Below, in pieces: positions 1 through 6,607 of a stretch of 11,471 bases of DNA. The stretch's first letter is position 1. Each line of letters starts with the position of its first letter. This DNA is from Chloroflexota bacterium. Lineage in GTDB: Bacteria; Chloroflexota; Anaerolineae; Anaerolineales; Villigracilaceae. Under the pieces are notes generated by a model. It saw only the letters and a program-made list of their open reading frames with translations. It made no database searches and was not told where the DNA came from. The stretch covers positions 1 to 11,471 of the forward strand of contig JACPVB010000072.1 in the NCBI GenBank assembly GCA_016191985.1. Reading direction: 5' to 3'. The translations under genes and the position numbers were made by a program.

Positions 1-171
1 GGCCTGGCGTTGGGTTTTATCTTCTCGTCAGGCGCATTGGGGTTGTTGTACACCGGTCATCTGGCAGAATTGCACGGCTTCCCATTTGTGTTGACACTTA
101 CCACTGCAATGGTGTTGATCGCCGCCCCGCTGGCATTGCTATTAAAAGACCCGGTTGCGGCAACAGCGTAG
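1..171 (+). CDS. C-terminal end of a membrane transporter, probably MFS (5' end outside window)
   Basis: The first reading frame is open from base 1 to a TAG stop at 169-171 and gives 56 residues of a polytopic membrane protein. Two hydrophobic stretches are visible: one begins GLALGFIFSSGALGLLYTGH and the second is around LTLTTAMVLIAAPLALLL. They are separated by a short loop (LAELHGF), and the tail KDPVAATA is short and polar. Two closely spaced terminal helices with Gly/Ala-rich faces and a short cytoplasmic tail fit the last two helices of a major facilitator superfamily permease. The substrate cannot be read from this fragment, and other 12-helix permeases remain possible. Its natural terminator is probably the hairpin at 442-480, now separated from the stop codon by a MITE-like insertion. 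Confidence 0.6.
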   Translation, partial: GLALGFIFSSGALGLLYTGHLAELHGFPFVLTLTTAMVLIAAPLALLLKDPVAATA

Positions 172-213
172 CTGACTATTTTCAAATCTGCTTTGAAAAG
201 AAAATAAAATATG

Positions 214-434
214 AGACCTCTTGCGAAAGTCAATCGTAGGCTAGTTTCTGGTGCAAAAGACTTTTTGGCTGTCCAAATATGGTCTTGGGGGGGCAAACGA
301 GCGCGGTTTAGCCATATATGGCGGTGCTTTTCACAAAGGAATCGAGTTTTGCACCAAGAACTAGGCTAGGCTATGTGCCCGTAGGGTATTTAGCCTGACG
401 CCCTTGGAAATACAAATACTTATACAAGAGGTCT
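214..434. mobile_element. MITE-like element with terminal inverted repeats (non-autonomous)
   Basis: The ends are inverted copies: AGACCTCTTG at 214-223 and its exact reverse complement at 425-434. Extending to 17 bases (214-230 against 418-434) gives 14 matches. Inside is a second pair of arms, 237-258 against 347-368, pairing at 19 of 22 positions, and near the centre a perfect 12-bp palindrome (GCCATATATGGC, 311-322). No transposase frame is present. The 221-bp size, the lack of coding content and the nested inverted repeats fit a miniature inverted-repeat transposable element. The terminal sequence resembles ends seen in IS5-like elements, but that is from memory. I could not find a convincing target-site duplication, so a structured RNA or another palindromic repeat is the alternative. 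Confidence 0.5.
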
Positions 435-441
435 ATTACAT

Positions 442-480
442 AAAGAAAAGAGGCTGTCGGCAAGGCGGCCTCTTTTCTTT
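442..480 (+). terminator. Rho-independent terminator, probably bidirectional
   Basis: A perfect 13-bp inverted repeat (AAAGAAAAGAGGC, 442-454, against 468-480) encloses a 13-base loop. The right arm ends in a T-rich run and the left arm begins with an A-rich run, so it can work in both directions. It is the only strong terminator downstream of the transporter stop codon at 171. It also insulates the large gene starting at 775. Confidence 0.75.
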
Positions 481-774
481 GGTTGAAGCACGACATTTCA
501 TAATTGATAGGTGGTGATTTAAATAACAGGTTTGGGAGAACAAAACAATCACATGATCTTGCAAACTATGCAAATAACTTGCCGAAATGTTGAGTTGTCA
601 TAAATGTAGAGCCAAAATGAGGGTTTTTAGTACCCAAGTCCTATTCTGCTATCCGCGTTAACTCACCATAATGCGCCTGTCTGTACGAGGAGGCGGTGTA
701 TGTACATGCTGTAGAACCCCCATTAAAGCCAATTCAGCTCAACCGTCTCAGACAGTCTAAGGAGTAAATTGATA
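481..774 (+). other. Upstream region and leader of the large secreted-protein gene
   Basis: This 294-base stretch has no credible gene. It must hold the promoter of the large gene, but I see no convincing -35/-10 pair: TTGTCA at 595-600 has no good -10 box at the right distance. It ends with a Shine-Dalgarno, AAGGAG at 759-764, ten bases before the ATG at 775. A TTG at 769 is in frame but only four bases from the Shine-Dalgarno, so the ATG is preferred. I recognise no riboswitch. Confidence 0.4.
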
Positions 775-3700
775 ATGAAAAGCAAGATCAATCGATACAT
801 AAGTGTCATTGTGGCAATTGCCATGGCGTTTGGCAGCTATTTCAACGTTGCGGCCAGTAACGTTGCGCAAACTGCAAACGCCGTCTATGTATCCACAACG
901 GGGAGCGGGACCACCTGCACTCAATCCGTGCCCTGTTCATTGACGACAGGTTTGGGAAAACTGGCGGCGGGGTACACCCTGTTCCTTGCACCTGGGAACT
1001 ACAATACCATGTTGCGAATCACAAAATCGGGAACTGCAAGCCAGCCCATTAAAGTAACCGGGGCGGCGAAATTTACCTCGGTTGTAATTTCCGGTTCCTA
1101 TGTGGAAGTCTATGGGCTGGAAGTAGCCGGGGCGGTCGAACATGGCGTTCTGATTTTGGGAAAACACATCCGTTTTTCGGATTTTTTGGTTCACGACAAT
1201 GTAACCGAGAATAGGTCCGGTTCAGCATGTATTAGTACTTCCGGGGGCGGCTGGGCTTCTGGCGTAAAAGTGGAAAGAGGCTCGGAGGATGTATTTATCA
1301 GCAACGGTACAACCTATAATAATTGCGGCGAGGGACTCGCTGCTACGATGGCTCTTAATGTTACGGTCTCAAACGTTACATCCTACGACAATTTCAGCGT
1401 CAACTTTTATGTTGACAACAGTAAAAATGTCCGGTTTCAAAACAACTTTGCCTATTGCACCCCCAACACAAATTACTATCGTTCCGGCCAGCCCGCCTCG
1501 GGATTTTTGATCGGCGAGGAATACTATGATGGTTGGGGCGGTCAGCTTGGTGGCATTACCATCGTCAATAACATTTCCTACGGTTGTAAGGGCATTAACT
1601 TCTATGGTGTGGAATCCGGGGTCACTAATGGTGGCCTGGTGGGCGCATTGATAGCCCACAATACGATCTGGAATGTCTATGGGGGCGGACGTGCCATTTC
1701 CATCAGCACCCAGCCTTACAACCAGGGAATTGTGATCGCAAACAACATTGCCGGAGGAGCTATTTCACCCGCCAATGCGGTGGTAAGCAATAATCAATCC
1801 ACGGCTGTTTTTGCTGTTACTCCCACCTATTCCCCGGCTTCCTTCAAACTTGCTTCAAATTCACCGGGCATCAACGCGGGGTCAACATCCATAGGAGTGT
1901 CCACCGATTACAGTGGCAGCTCACGTGATTCAAAGCCGGATGTCGGCGCATGGGAATATGCCGGCAGCCTGCCAACTGTCACGCCAGTTTCGGTTACCCT
2001 AACGGCTACAGCCACTTCTGCTCCCGCTGCGGTTACGCCAACTTCGCAGTCCACATCGGTGCCTGCCACGATAACCCCGGCATCTTCGCCGACCCCCATG
2101 CCTTCCGGTCAGAACAAGGTCGATATCCGCATTGCTTCAGGGAGTGACGATGTTGAAGAGGGTTCAAATGGAAGCATGTATCTCGACAGCACCGACCTGG
2201 AAATCGTCTATGATATCAACGTTCAAACGGTGGGGCTTCGCTTTACCGGAGTGAATATTCCTCAAGGCGCTGTCATTGCCAGTGCGTTTGTCCAATTCAA
2301 AGTGGATGAAACCTCTTCGCAGAGTATCAGCCTCCAGGTCCAGGGCGAAGCGAGCGCGAACGCACCTGCTTTTATTAACACTGCCCGCAATCTTTCTTCA
2401 CGTCCCAGAACGGCAAATTCCATCGCCTGGCTGCCCTCGCCATGGACAAATGTGGGAACCAGGGGAACAGATCAAGCGACCCCCAATTTGGCGCCGGTTA
2501 TTCAGGAAATCGTCAACCAGCCCGGCTGGGCAAGTGGAAACTCACTGGTCCTTATTATGACCGGCCCTGCCGGCAAGCGGGTGGCGGAAGCTTTCGAAGG
2601 CGATGCGGCCGGGGCGCCCCTGTTGCATATTGAATACAATGGCAACTCTGCTCCATTACCAAATACGCCCACGCCAACTGTTACGATTGTCCCCACAGGT
2701 TCCGCGGCAACCGCAACACCTACATCGACGGCAATAGCCCCGCTTCCTTCGGCAACGCCGACTCAAGTCCAGGCAACGACAGTGCCCACCGGCGGAAATT
2801 CCGGTGTAAACATCCGCATCGCGTCAGGGAATGACGATGTTGAAGAGTATTCGAGCGGCTGGCCCTACCTTAACAGCACCGACCTCGAGCTTGTGTATGA
2901 TATCAACTCACAAGTGGTGGGCCTGCGTTTTGTGGGAGTGAATGTTCCCAAAGGCGCCGTCATTACAAACGCCTATGTACAATTCAAAGTGGATGAAACC
3001 TCTTCGCAAACCATCAGCCTGAAGATCCAGGGTGAAGCGAATGCCAATGCGCCTGCCTTCACCACCAAAACCCGCAATGTCTCCTCGCGTGTGCGAACGA
3101 CCAGCGCTGTCACCTGGTCTCCCGCACCGTGGACAAAAGTAGGAATGATCAGCGCAGATCAGGCAACTCCAAACCTGGCCCCCATTATCCAGGAAATCAT
3201 CAGCCAGTCAGCTTGGGCGCCCGGAAATTCACTGGTCATTCTCATCACTGGCACCACAGGCAAGCGGGTCGCAAAAGCCTTTGAAGGCGATGCGGCCGGA
3301 GCGCCCCTGCTGCACATTGAATACAACGGCGACGCATCCTCCGCATCCAACCCCGGCGGGTCAACTGCTCTGAATTTGCCCGTCGGGACTCCAACGATAG
3401 CCGCCGCCACATCTACAGCGACACTCCCGCTTCCTTCCCCGACCATGCCTGCTGCTACATCCCAGTCAATTATCGCCACTGAAACATTGCAGCCCACACA
3501 GACCCCCCTGCCAGCCAACACCACGGCAGTGACCGAGACCGCAACTGCAACCGCAATTGCAACTGAAACACCATCCCCAGTCCCTTCGCCCACTAATACC
3601 CCCACGGCGATGCCATTGGCCCCGACAGATGTCCTGCTCTCCAGCACCGCCCTGGACGAAAACCTGCCTTCCAATACACTCGTCGGCTCTTTGAGCGCCA

Positions 3701-5265
3701 CAGATGCCGATTCTGTAGATGCCTTCACCTATAGTCTGGTGGATACGCCCGTCTGCGCTGGCCCAAATAATGCCGCATTCCAAATAAGCGGTAACAGCCT
3801 GAACTCGGTCTCTCCATTTGATTACGAAACGCAAAACTCACTTACCATTTGCATTCGCGTCACTGACTCCAGCGCGCTGAGTTTTGACAAACAGTACATC
3901 ATCCTTGTGAATAATATAAATGAACTCCCCGCCATCGGAAGCGATGGCGGCGGAGACGTGGCCAGCCTCAACCTCACGGAAAATACTCCGAACATCACCA
4001 CCCTCACCGCCACGGACCCGGACGCGGGCACGATCTACGCCTATTCAATCGCAGGCGGCACAGACGCGGACGATTTCCTGATCGATGGCTTGAGCGGCGT
4101 TATCACCTTTGCGGTTGCACCGGACTTTGAAAGCCCCGCAGATGTCGATGCAAACAATGTTTATGAAGTCATCGTCCAGGTTGCGGACGGTTTGGGTGGC
4201 GCAGATTCACAAACCATCACCGTGACAGTAAACGCGGTCAACGACAATACCCCGCTCATCACATCGGATGGCGGTGGTGAAACCGCCGCTTTGACTATTG
4301 CTGAAAATACCGCAGCAGTCACTGACGTAAATGCCACAGACGCCGACCTCCCGACTGAGACCCTGAACTACTCGATCTCCGGCGGCGCAGATTCTGGCAA
4401 ATTCTCGATGGATGGTTCAAGCGGTACGCTCACATTTGCAAATGCGCCAGATTTTGAAGCCCCTGCGGATGCCAATGGCGATAACGTCTACGAGGTCACC
4501 GTTCAGGTCTCGGATGGCTCCTTCACGGATACGCAAACCATCTCTGTTTCGGTTACTTCGGTAAATGACAATGACCCGCTTATTAAGTACGATGAAAAGA
4601 AAGATGACGACGGCAACAACGATAATAAAATTTTGAATATCAATGTCCCAGAAAACGAGAAGGCAGTCATTGATCTTGATGCGGCAGATGCCGACCTGCC
4701 CGCCGAAACCCTCACCTTCTCGATTTTAAGCGGAGTGGACGCGCCTCTGTTCCACATCGTGCCTGAGACGGGTGTCTTAACCTTTATCAACGCCCGCGAT
4801 TTTGAATCTCCCGCCGATGCGGGCTTGGATAATGTGTACGATATCACCATCCAGGTGACGGATGGTTCGCGATCCACCACGCAGGATGTGGCCGTGAAGA
4901 TTACCCCGCTCAATGACAATACCCCGTCTATTACCTCGAATGGCGGAGGCGGAACGGCAGCGGTGAGCATTGCCGAAAATACGACAGCTGTGACCGTGGT
5001 GAACGCAAAAGATGCCGACCTGCCTGCCGAGACCCTGAGCTTCTCCATCTCCGGCGGGGCGGATGCCGCTCTGTTCACCATTGCATCCGGGACAGGCGCT
5101 CTCACCTTCATCGCTCCTCCCGATTTTGAAACCTCGCTGGATGCCGATTTAAATAATGCCTATGAAGTCATCGTTCAAGTGTCAGATGGCAACGGGCAGA
5201 CAAGCAAACAGGTGATTGTGGTCACCATTACCGATGTTGACGATACGTTTCCTCCCCAGCCGTAA
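775..5265 (+). CDS. Giant secreted modular protein: beta-helix, duplicated 175-aa domain, five cadherin-like repeats
   Basis: 1496 residues from the ATG. Residues 1 to about 30 form a signal peptide (basic MKSKINR, hydrophobic core, then AAS). Residues about 36-395 look like a right-handed parallel beta-helix of the pectate-lyase-like type: many VxxSxVTSYDN-like coils, ending in SPGINAGS...PDVGAWEY, as in proteins with a 'choice-of-anchor Q' region. Thr/Pro/Ser linkers cover 396-448, 624-677 and 853-948. Two copies of a 175-residue domain lie at 449-623 and 678-852. Residues 949-1496 form five cadherin-like repeats with AEN/DEN, DAD and NDN calcium-ligand signatures. It is probably a calcium-stabilised surface or secreted adhesin or glycan-binding protein. 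I see no catalytic residues that prove a lyase. The C-terminus (DDTFPPQP) has no LPXTG motif or membrane anchor, so the means of attachment is unknown. It has its own terminator and appears monocistronic. Confidence 0.85.
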   Translation: MKSKINRYISVIVAIAMAFGSYFNVAASNVAQTANAVYVSTTGSGTTCTQSVPCSLTTGLGKLAAGYTLFLAPGNYNTMLRITKSGTASQPIKVTGAAKFTSVVISGSYVEVYGLEVAGAVEHGVLILGKHIRFSDFLVHDNVTENRSGSACISTSGGGWASGVKVERGSEDVFISNGTTYNNCGEGLAATMALNVTVSNVTSYDNFSVNFYVDNSKNVRFQNNFAYCTPNTNYYRSGQPASGFLIGEEYYDGWGGQLGGITIVNNISYGCKGINFYGVESGVTNGGLVGALIAHNTIWNVYGGGRAISISTQPYNQGIVIANNIAGGAISPANAVVSNNQSTAVFAVTPTYSPASFKLASNSPGINAGSTSIGVSTDYSGSSRDSKPDVGAWEYAGSLPTVTPVSVTLTATATSAPAAVTPTSQSTSVPATITPASSPTPMPSGQNKVDIRIASGSDDVEEGSNGSMYLDSTDLEIVYDINVQTVGLRFTGVNIPQGAVIASAFVQFKVDETSSQSISLQVQGEASANAPAFINTARNLSSRPRTANSIAWLPSPWTNVGTRGTDQATPNLAPVIQEIVNQPGWASGNSLVLIMTGPAGKRVAEAFEGDAAGAPLLHIEYNGNSAPLPNTPTPTVTIVPTGSAATATPTSTAIAPLPSATPTQVQATTVPTGGNSGVNIRIASGNDDVEEYSSGWPYLNSTDLELVYDINSQVVGLRFVGVNVPKGAVITNAYVQFKVDETSSQTISLKIQGEANANAPAFTTKTRNVSSRVRTTSAVTWSPAPWTKVGMISADQATPNLAPIIQEIISQSAWAPGNSLVILITGTTGKRVAKAFEGDAAGAPLLHIEYNGDASSASNPGGSTALNLPVGTPTIAAATSTATLPLPSPTMPAATSQSIIATETLQPTQTPLPANTTAVTETATATAIATETPSPVPSPTNTPTAMPLAPTDVLLSSTALDENLPSNTLVGSLSATDADSVDAFTYSLVDTPVCAGPNNAAFQISGNSLNSVSPFDYETQNSLTICIRVTDSSALSFDKQYIILVNNINELPAIGSDGGGDVASLNLTENTPNITTLTATDPDAGTIYAYSIAGGTDADDFLIDGLSGVITFAVAPDFESPADVDANNVYEVIVQVADGLGGADSQTITVTVNAVNDNTPLITSDGGGETAALTIAENTAAVTDVNATDADLPTETLNYSISGGADSGKFSMDGSSGTLTFANAPDFEAPADANGDNVYEVTVQVSDGSFTDTQTISVSVTSVNDNDPLIKYDEKKDDDGNNDNKILNINVPENEKAVIDLDAADADLPAETLTFSILSGVDAPLFHIVPETGVLTFINARDFESPADAGLDNVYDITIQVTDGSRSTTQDVAVKITPLNDNTPSITSNGGGGTAAVSIAENTTAVTVVNAKDADLPAETLSFSISGGADAALFTIASGTGALTFIAPPDFETSLDADLNNAYEVIVQVSDGNGQTSKQVIVVTITDVDDTFPPQP
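2119..2643 (+). repeat. Domain repeat copy 1 inside the giant gene (525 bp, 175 aa)
   Basis: The first copy begins VDIRIASGSDDVEE and ends APLLHIEYNG. Aligned by eye to the second copy (2806-3330) it has exactly the same length, no gaps, and about 70% identical residues. It contains alternating hydrophobic strands (VGLRFTGVNIPQGAVI, AFVQFKVDE) and conserved PSPWTNVG and DQATPNLAP segments, suggesting a beta-sandwich. A carbohydrate-binding-module-like role is inferred and not shown by any motif. Confidence 0.8.
2806..3330 (+). repeat. Domain repeat copy 2 inside the giant gene (525 bp, 175 aa)
   Basis: The second copy begins VNIRIASGNDDVEE and ends APLLHIEYNG. Some DNA blocks are almost unchanged from copy 1, such as the stretch encoding FKVDETSSQ and the one encoding FEGDAAGAPLLHIEYNG. 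This points to an intragenic duplication under continued selection. The two copies are separated by a Thr/Pro/Ser linker of 54 residues. Confidence 0.8.
3619..5265 (+). repeat. Array of five cadherin-like repeats
   Basis: Repeat boundaries are near 3619, 3934, 4258, 4582 and 4930. Spacings are 105, 108, 108 and 116 residues, and the last repeat runs to the stop codon. Repeats 2, 3 and 5 open with a SDGGG- or SNGGG-type motif and a (T/A)EN signature. Most repeats carry DADLPxETL and end in V(N/T)xxNDN, the calcium-binding linker pattern of cadherin domains. Repeat 1 is more divergent (DENLPSNTLVGSLSATDAD and a Cys pair). Repeat 4 replaces the SDGGG opening with an acidic and basic insert (DEKKDDDGNNDNK). 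Confidence 0.8.
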
Positions 5266-5285
5266 GCTGTTTCACCCAAACAAGC

Positions 5286-5320
5286 AATGACCTCCGCTGT
5301 CACAGTGGAGGTCGTTGTTT
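5286..5320 (+). terminator. Rho-independent terminator of the giant gene
   Basis: A 14-bp stem (5286-5299 with 5303-5316, core GACCTCC/GGAGGTC, two wobble pairs) closes a three-base loop and is followed by GTTTATTATT. It begins 21 bases after the TAA-type stop region of the large gene, the normal place for an intrinsic terminator. Confidence 0.85.
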
Positions 5321-5347
5321 ATTATTACATGGCAAAATCGAGCTTAA

Positions 5348-5388
5348 GCCGCCGTCCCTTCGACAGGCTCAGGGCAAGCCTCGGCGGC
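5348..5388. repeat. REP-like palindromic hairpin
   Basis: An outer stem GCCGCCG (5348-5354) pairs with CGGCGGC (5382-5388). Inside is CCCTTCGACAGGCTCAGGG, with CCCT/AGGG arms. The CCTTCGACAGGCTCAGG core is a widely scattered intergenic palindrome in many bacterial genomes, so this is read as a dispersed repeat. It lies in the convergent gap between the giant gene and the C45 gene. Confidence 0.6.
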
Positions 5389-5398
5389 GTATCGTGTG

Positions 5399-5425
5399 GA
5401 TTAACCTTATGTCGCAAAGTTAATC
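5399..5425 (-). other. Small hairpin downstream of the C45 gene, possible terminator
   Basis: GATTAACCTT (5399-5408) pairs with AAAGTTAATC (5416-5425) at nine of ten positions, with a seven-base loop. It sits nine bases beyond the stop codon of the minus-strand C45 gene. There is no T-run on the minus-strand side, so it is at best a weak or Rho-assisted end or an mRNA 3' protection hairpin. Confidence 0.35.
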
Positions 5426-5433
5426 TGCAGTGG

Positions 5434-6543
5434 TTACGCGTTCAAGTGATAGGTGTGATAAATATTCTGACAAGGATTTCCCCATGCGATGTGCATTTCG
5501 CGTGAGGTCAGGTCAATCACCAGGGCATTGATGGTCTTTTCGCGGTCGAGTGGGTCCGCGCCTGCGATGTTGTGGTTGCAGATCGAGTTGGGGATATTGA
5601 CGTGATCTTTCTGGATGGCTTGCAGGCTTTTGATGTTGTGCTTCTCTGTCTGATGGAGAAGGCGCGAGGCACGGAAATAGCGCACGCGGGAGGAGAGCAA
5701 TTCCTCGGGGTCTTTTTCAACCTGTTTCATTTGCGGGTCAAGATAATGGTTGGTGTGGACCATATACCCTTCATGCGCATACAGGATTTCAAACTTGCGC
5801 GCCGAGACTTCGATGAAATACATCTCGCCGCTTTCGTGGACGAGCAAATGGTTATAGCCCGCCGCGCGATGCTGGACAAGAGTCCGCCCAATCGCGCCGG
5901 AGATGCGCTTCGAGGAAAGAACAGCCCGGGCCACGACAAGACGCGGAATTCCAATGCGCGAATCGCTCGGATAGATGGAGTCGATGAGTTGGGCAATGCC
6001 ATAAGCGTTGAACCCGACATTGGGCAGCAGCCCGCCATAGGTCATGGCAAGAAACGGAGGCTCCTTATCGGGCCTGGCGGAGATGATCAGCACGTCGCTT
6101 TCATCTTCTGGAATCCAATCCTCGTTGTGCGCCGCCAGCACGTGACCATCCGCTGTGCGTTCTTCGTTGACGGCCAGGCTGGTGCAGCGTGTGAGGTGCA
6201 GCGCATCGGTGGAGACGGCTTCCATGGCATTCAAGGTCATCACATCGTCAAAAGGAACATTCGCGCCTTCGGCGATGCCGCGCAATTCACCCACATATTG
6301 CGGATAGCGTTCTTCCGCAAACGGCAAATATTTTCGTGCCTGAATTTTTGCGCCATCCCAGGTGAGTTCGAGGGTGTTGTAAGCCGCATCGATGAGGATG
6401 TGTGCGTTGGCTACGCTGTTTTGCACCTGGGCACGGGCGGCTTCGCCGATCTGGCGTCCCATCTCGCGGTGTGAACCGGAGACTTCAATGAGCGGTGGCG
6501 GAGTATTGTGAATGGGGGTATTTGGAATTTCGTGCTTGAACAT
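5434..6543 (-). CDS. C45-family N-terminal-nucleophile hydrolase / acyltransferase (AAT-like)
   Basis: 369 residues. It resembles the acyl-CoA:6-aminopenicillanic acid acyltransferase (peptidase C45) family, whose members self-cleave just before a Cys that becomes the N-terminal nucleophile and then cut or transfer amide-linked acyl groups. The expected nucleophile is Cys120 in LTRCTSLAV, followed by the usual TADGHVLAAHNEDW block (residues 131-143), where His-Asn-Glu-Asp-Trp matches the family's NxDW region. The N-terminal part has the substrate-domain signature GSHREMGRQIGEAAR (residues 23-37), and later come GGLLPNVGFNAYGIA and HTNHYLDP. There is no signal peptide, so it is probably cytoplasmic. 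The start ATG has a Shine-Dalgarno, GGAG, five bases upstream. The true substrate is unknown; penicillin acylation is unlikely to be its natural role. It is separated from the upstream operon by a terminator. Confidence 0.8.
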   Translation of the reverse strand: MFKHEIPNTPIHNTPPPLIEVSGSHREMGRQIGEAARAQVQNSVANAHILIDAAYNTLELTWDGAKIQARKYLPFAEERYPQYVGELRGIAEGANVPFDDVMTLNAMEAVSTDALHLTRCTSLAVNEERTADGHVLAAHNEDWIPEDESDVLIISARPDKEPPFLAMTYGGLLPNVGFNAYGIAQLIDSIYPSDSRIGIPRLVVARAVLSSKRISGAIGRTLVQHRAAGYNHLLVHESGEMYFIEVSARKFEILYAHEGYMVHTNHYLDPQMKQVEKDPEELLSSRVRYFRASRLLHQTEKHNIKSLQAIQKDHVNIPNSICNHNIAGADPLDREKTINALVIDLTSREMHIAWGNPCQNIYHTYHLNA

Positions 6544-6556
6544 ACTTTCTCCAGAA

Positions 6557-6587
6557 ATAAAATCGCCTCGGATTTTCTCCGAGGCGA
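6557..6587 (-). terminator. Rho-independent terminator ending the sigma/bactofilin operon
   Basis: On the minus strand, TCGCCTCGG and CCGAGGCGA form a perfect nine-bp stem (6579-6587 with 6563-6571) around a seven-base loop, followed by TTTTATTT. It begins about 20 bases after the TAA of the bactofilin-like gene. It ends only about 14 bases from the start codon of the C45 gene, so it also forms part of any leader on that gene. Confidence 0.8.
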
Positions 6588-6589
6588 GG

Positions 6590-6598
6590 ATTTTATCA
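6590..6598 (-). promoter_or_regulatory. Possible extended -10 promoter for the C45 gene
   Basis: On the minus strand TGATAAAAT matches an extended -10 box (TGn followed by TAAAAT, one mismatch to TATAAT). I see no good -35 element upstream. A start site about seven bases on would place the terminator hairpin in the 5' leader of the C45 transcript. This is a weak prediction, made because the C45 gene otherwise has no promoter after the terminator. Confidence 0.25.
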
Positions 6599-6607
6599 TG
6601 CTGACAT

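Noticed and set aside
57..296. A short minus-strand open frame over the transporter end
   Set aside because: It crosses the transporter end and the left part of the MITE-like element, with no start signal or recognisable product.
769..771. TTG as the start of the giant protein
   Set aside because: It is only four bases from the Shine-Dalgarno, while the ATG at 775 has better spacing and gives a normal signal peptide.
481..774. Riboswitch or CRISPR-like leader upstream of the giant gene
   Set aside because: No conserved riboswitch core or regularly spaced repeats are seen; only a Shine-Dalgarno is clear.
3159..3728. A 189-codon antisense frame rich in Val/Ala/Gly
   Set aside because: It is the reverse reading of the Thr/Pro linker and the end of the duplicated domain; its low complexity is explained by those codons.
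4503..5111. A 202-codon antisense frame across the cadherin repeats
   Set aside because: It lies opposite repeats with consistent coding features on the plus strand and has no independent support.
5572..6474. A 300-codon open frame antisense to the C45 gene
   Set aside because: It is exactly opposite a well-supported C45 gene, has no family features and no ribosome site; it reflects the codon pattern of the other strand.
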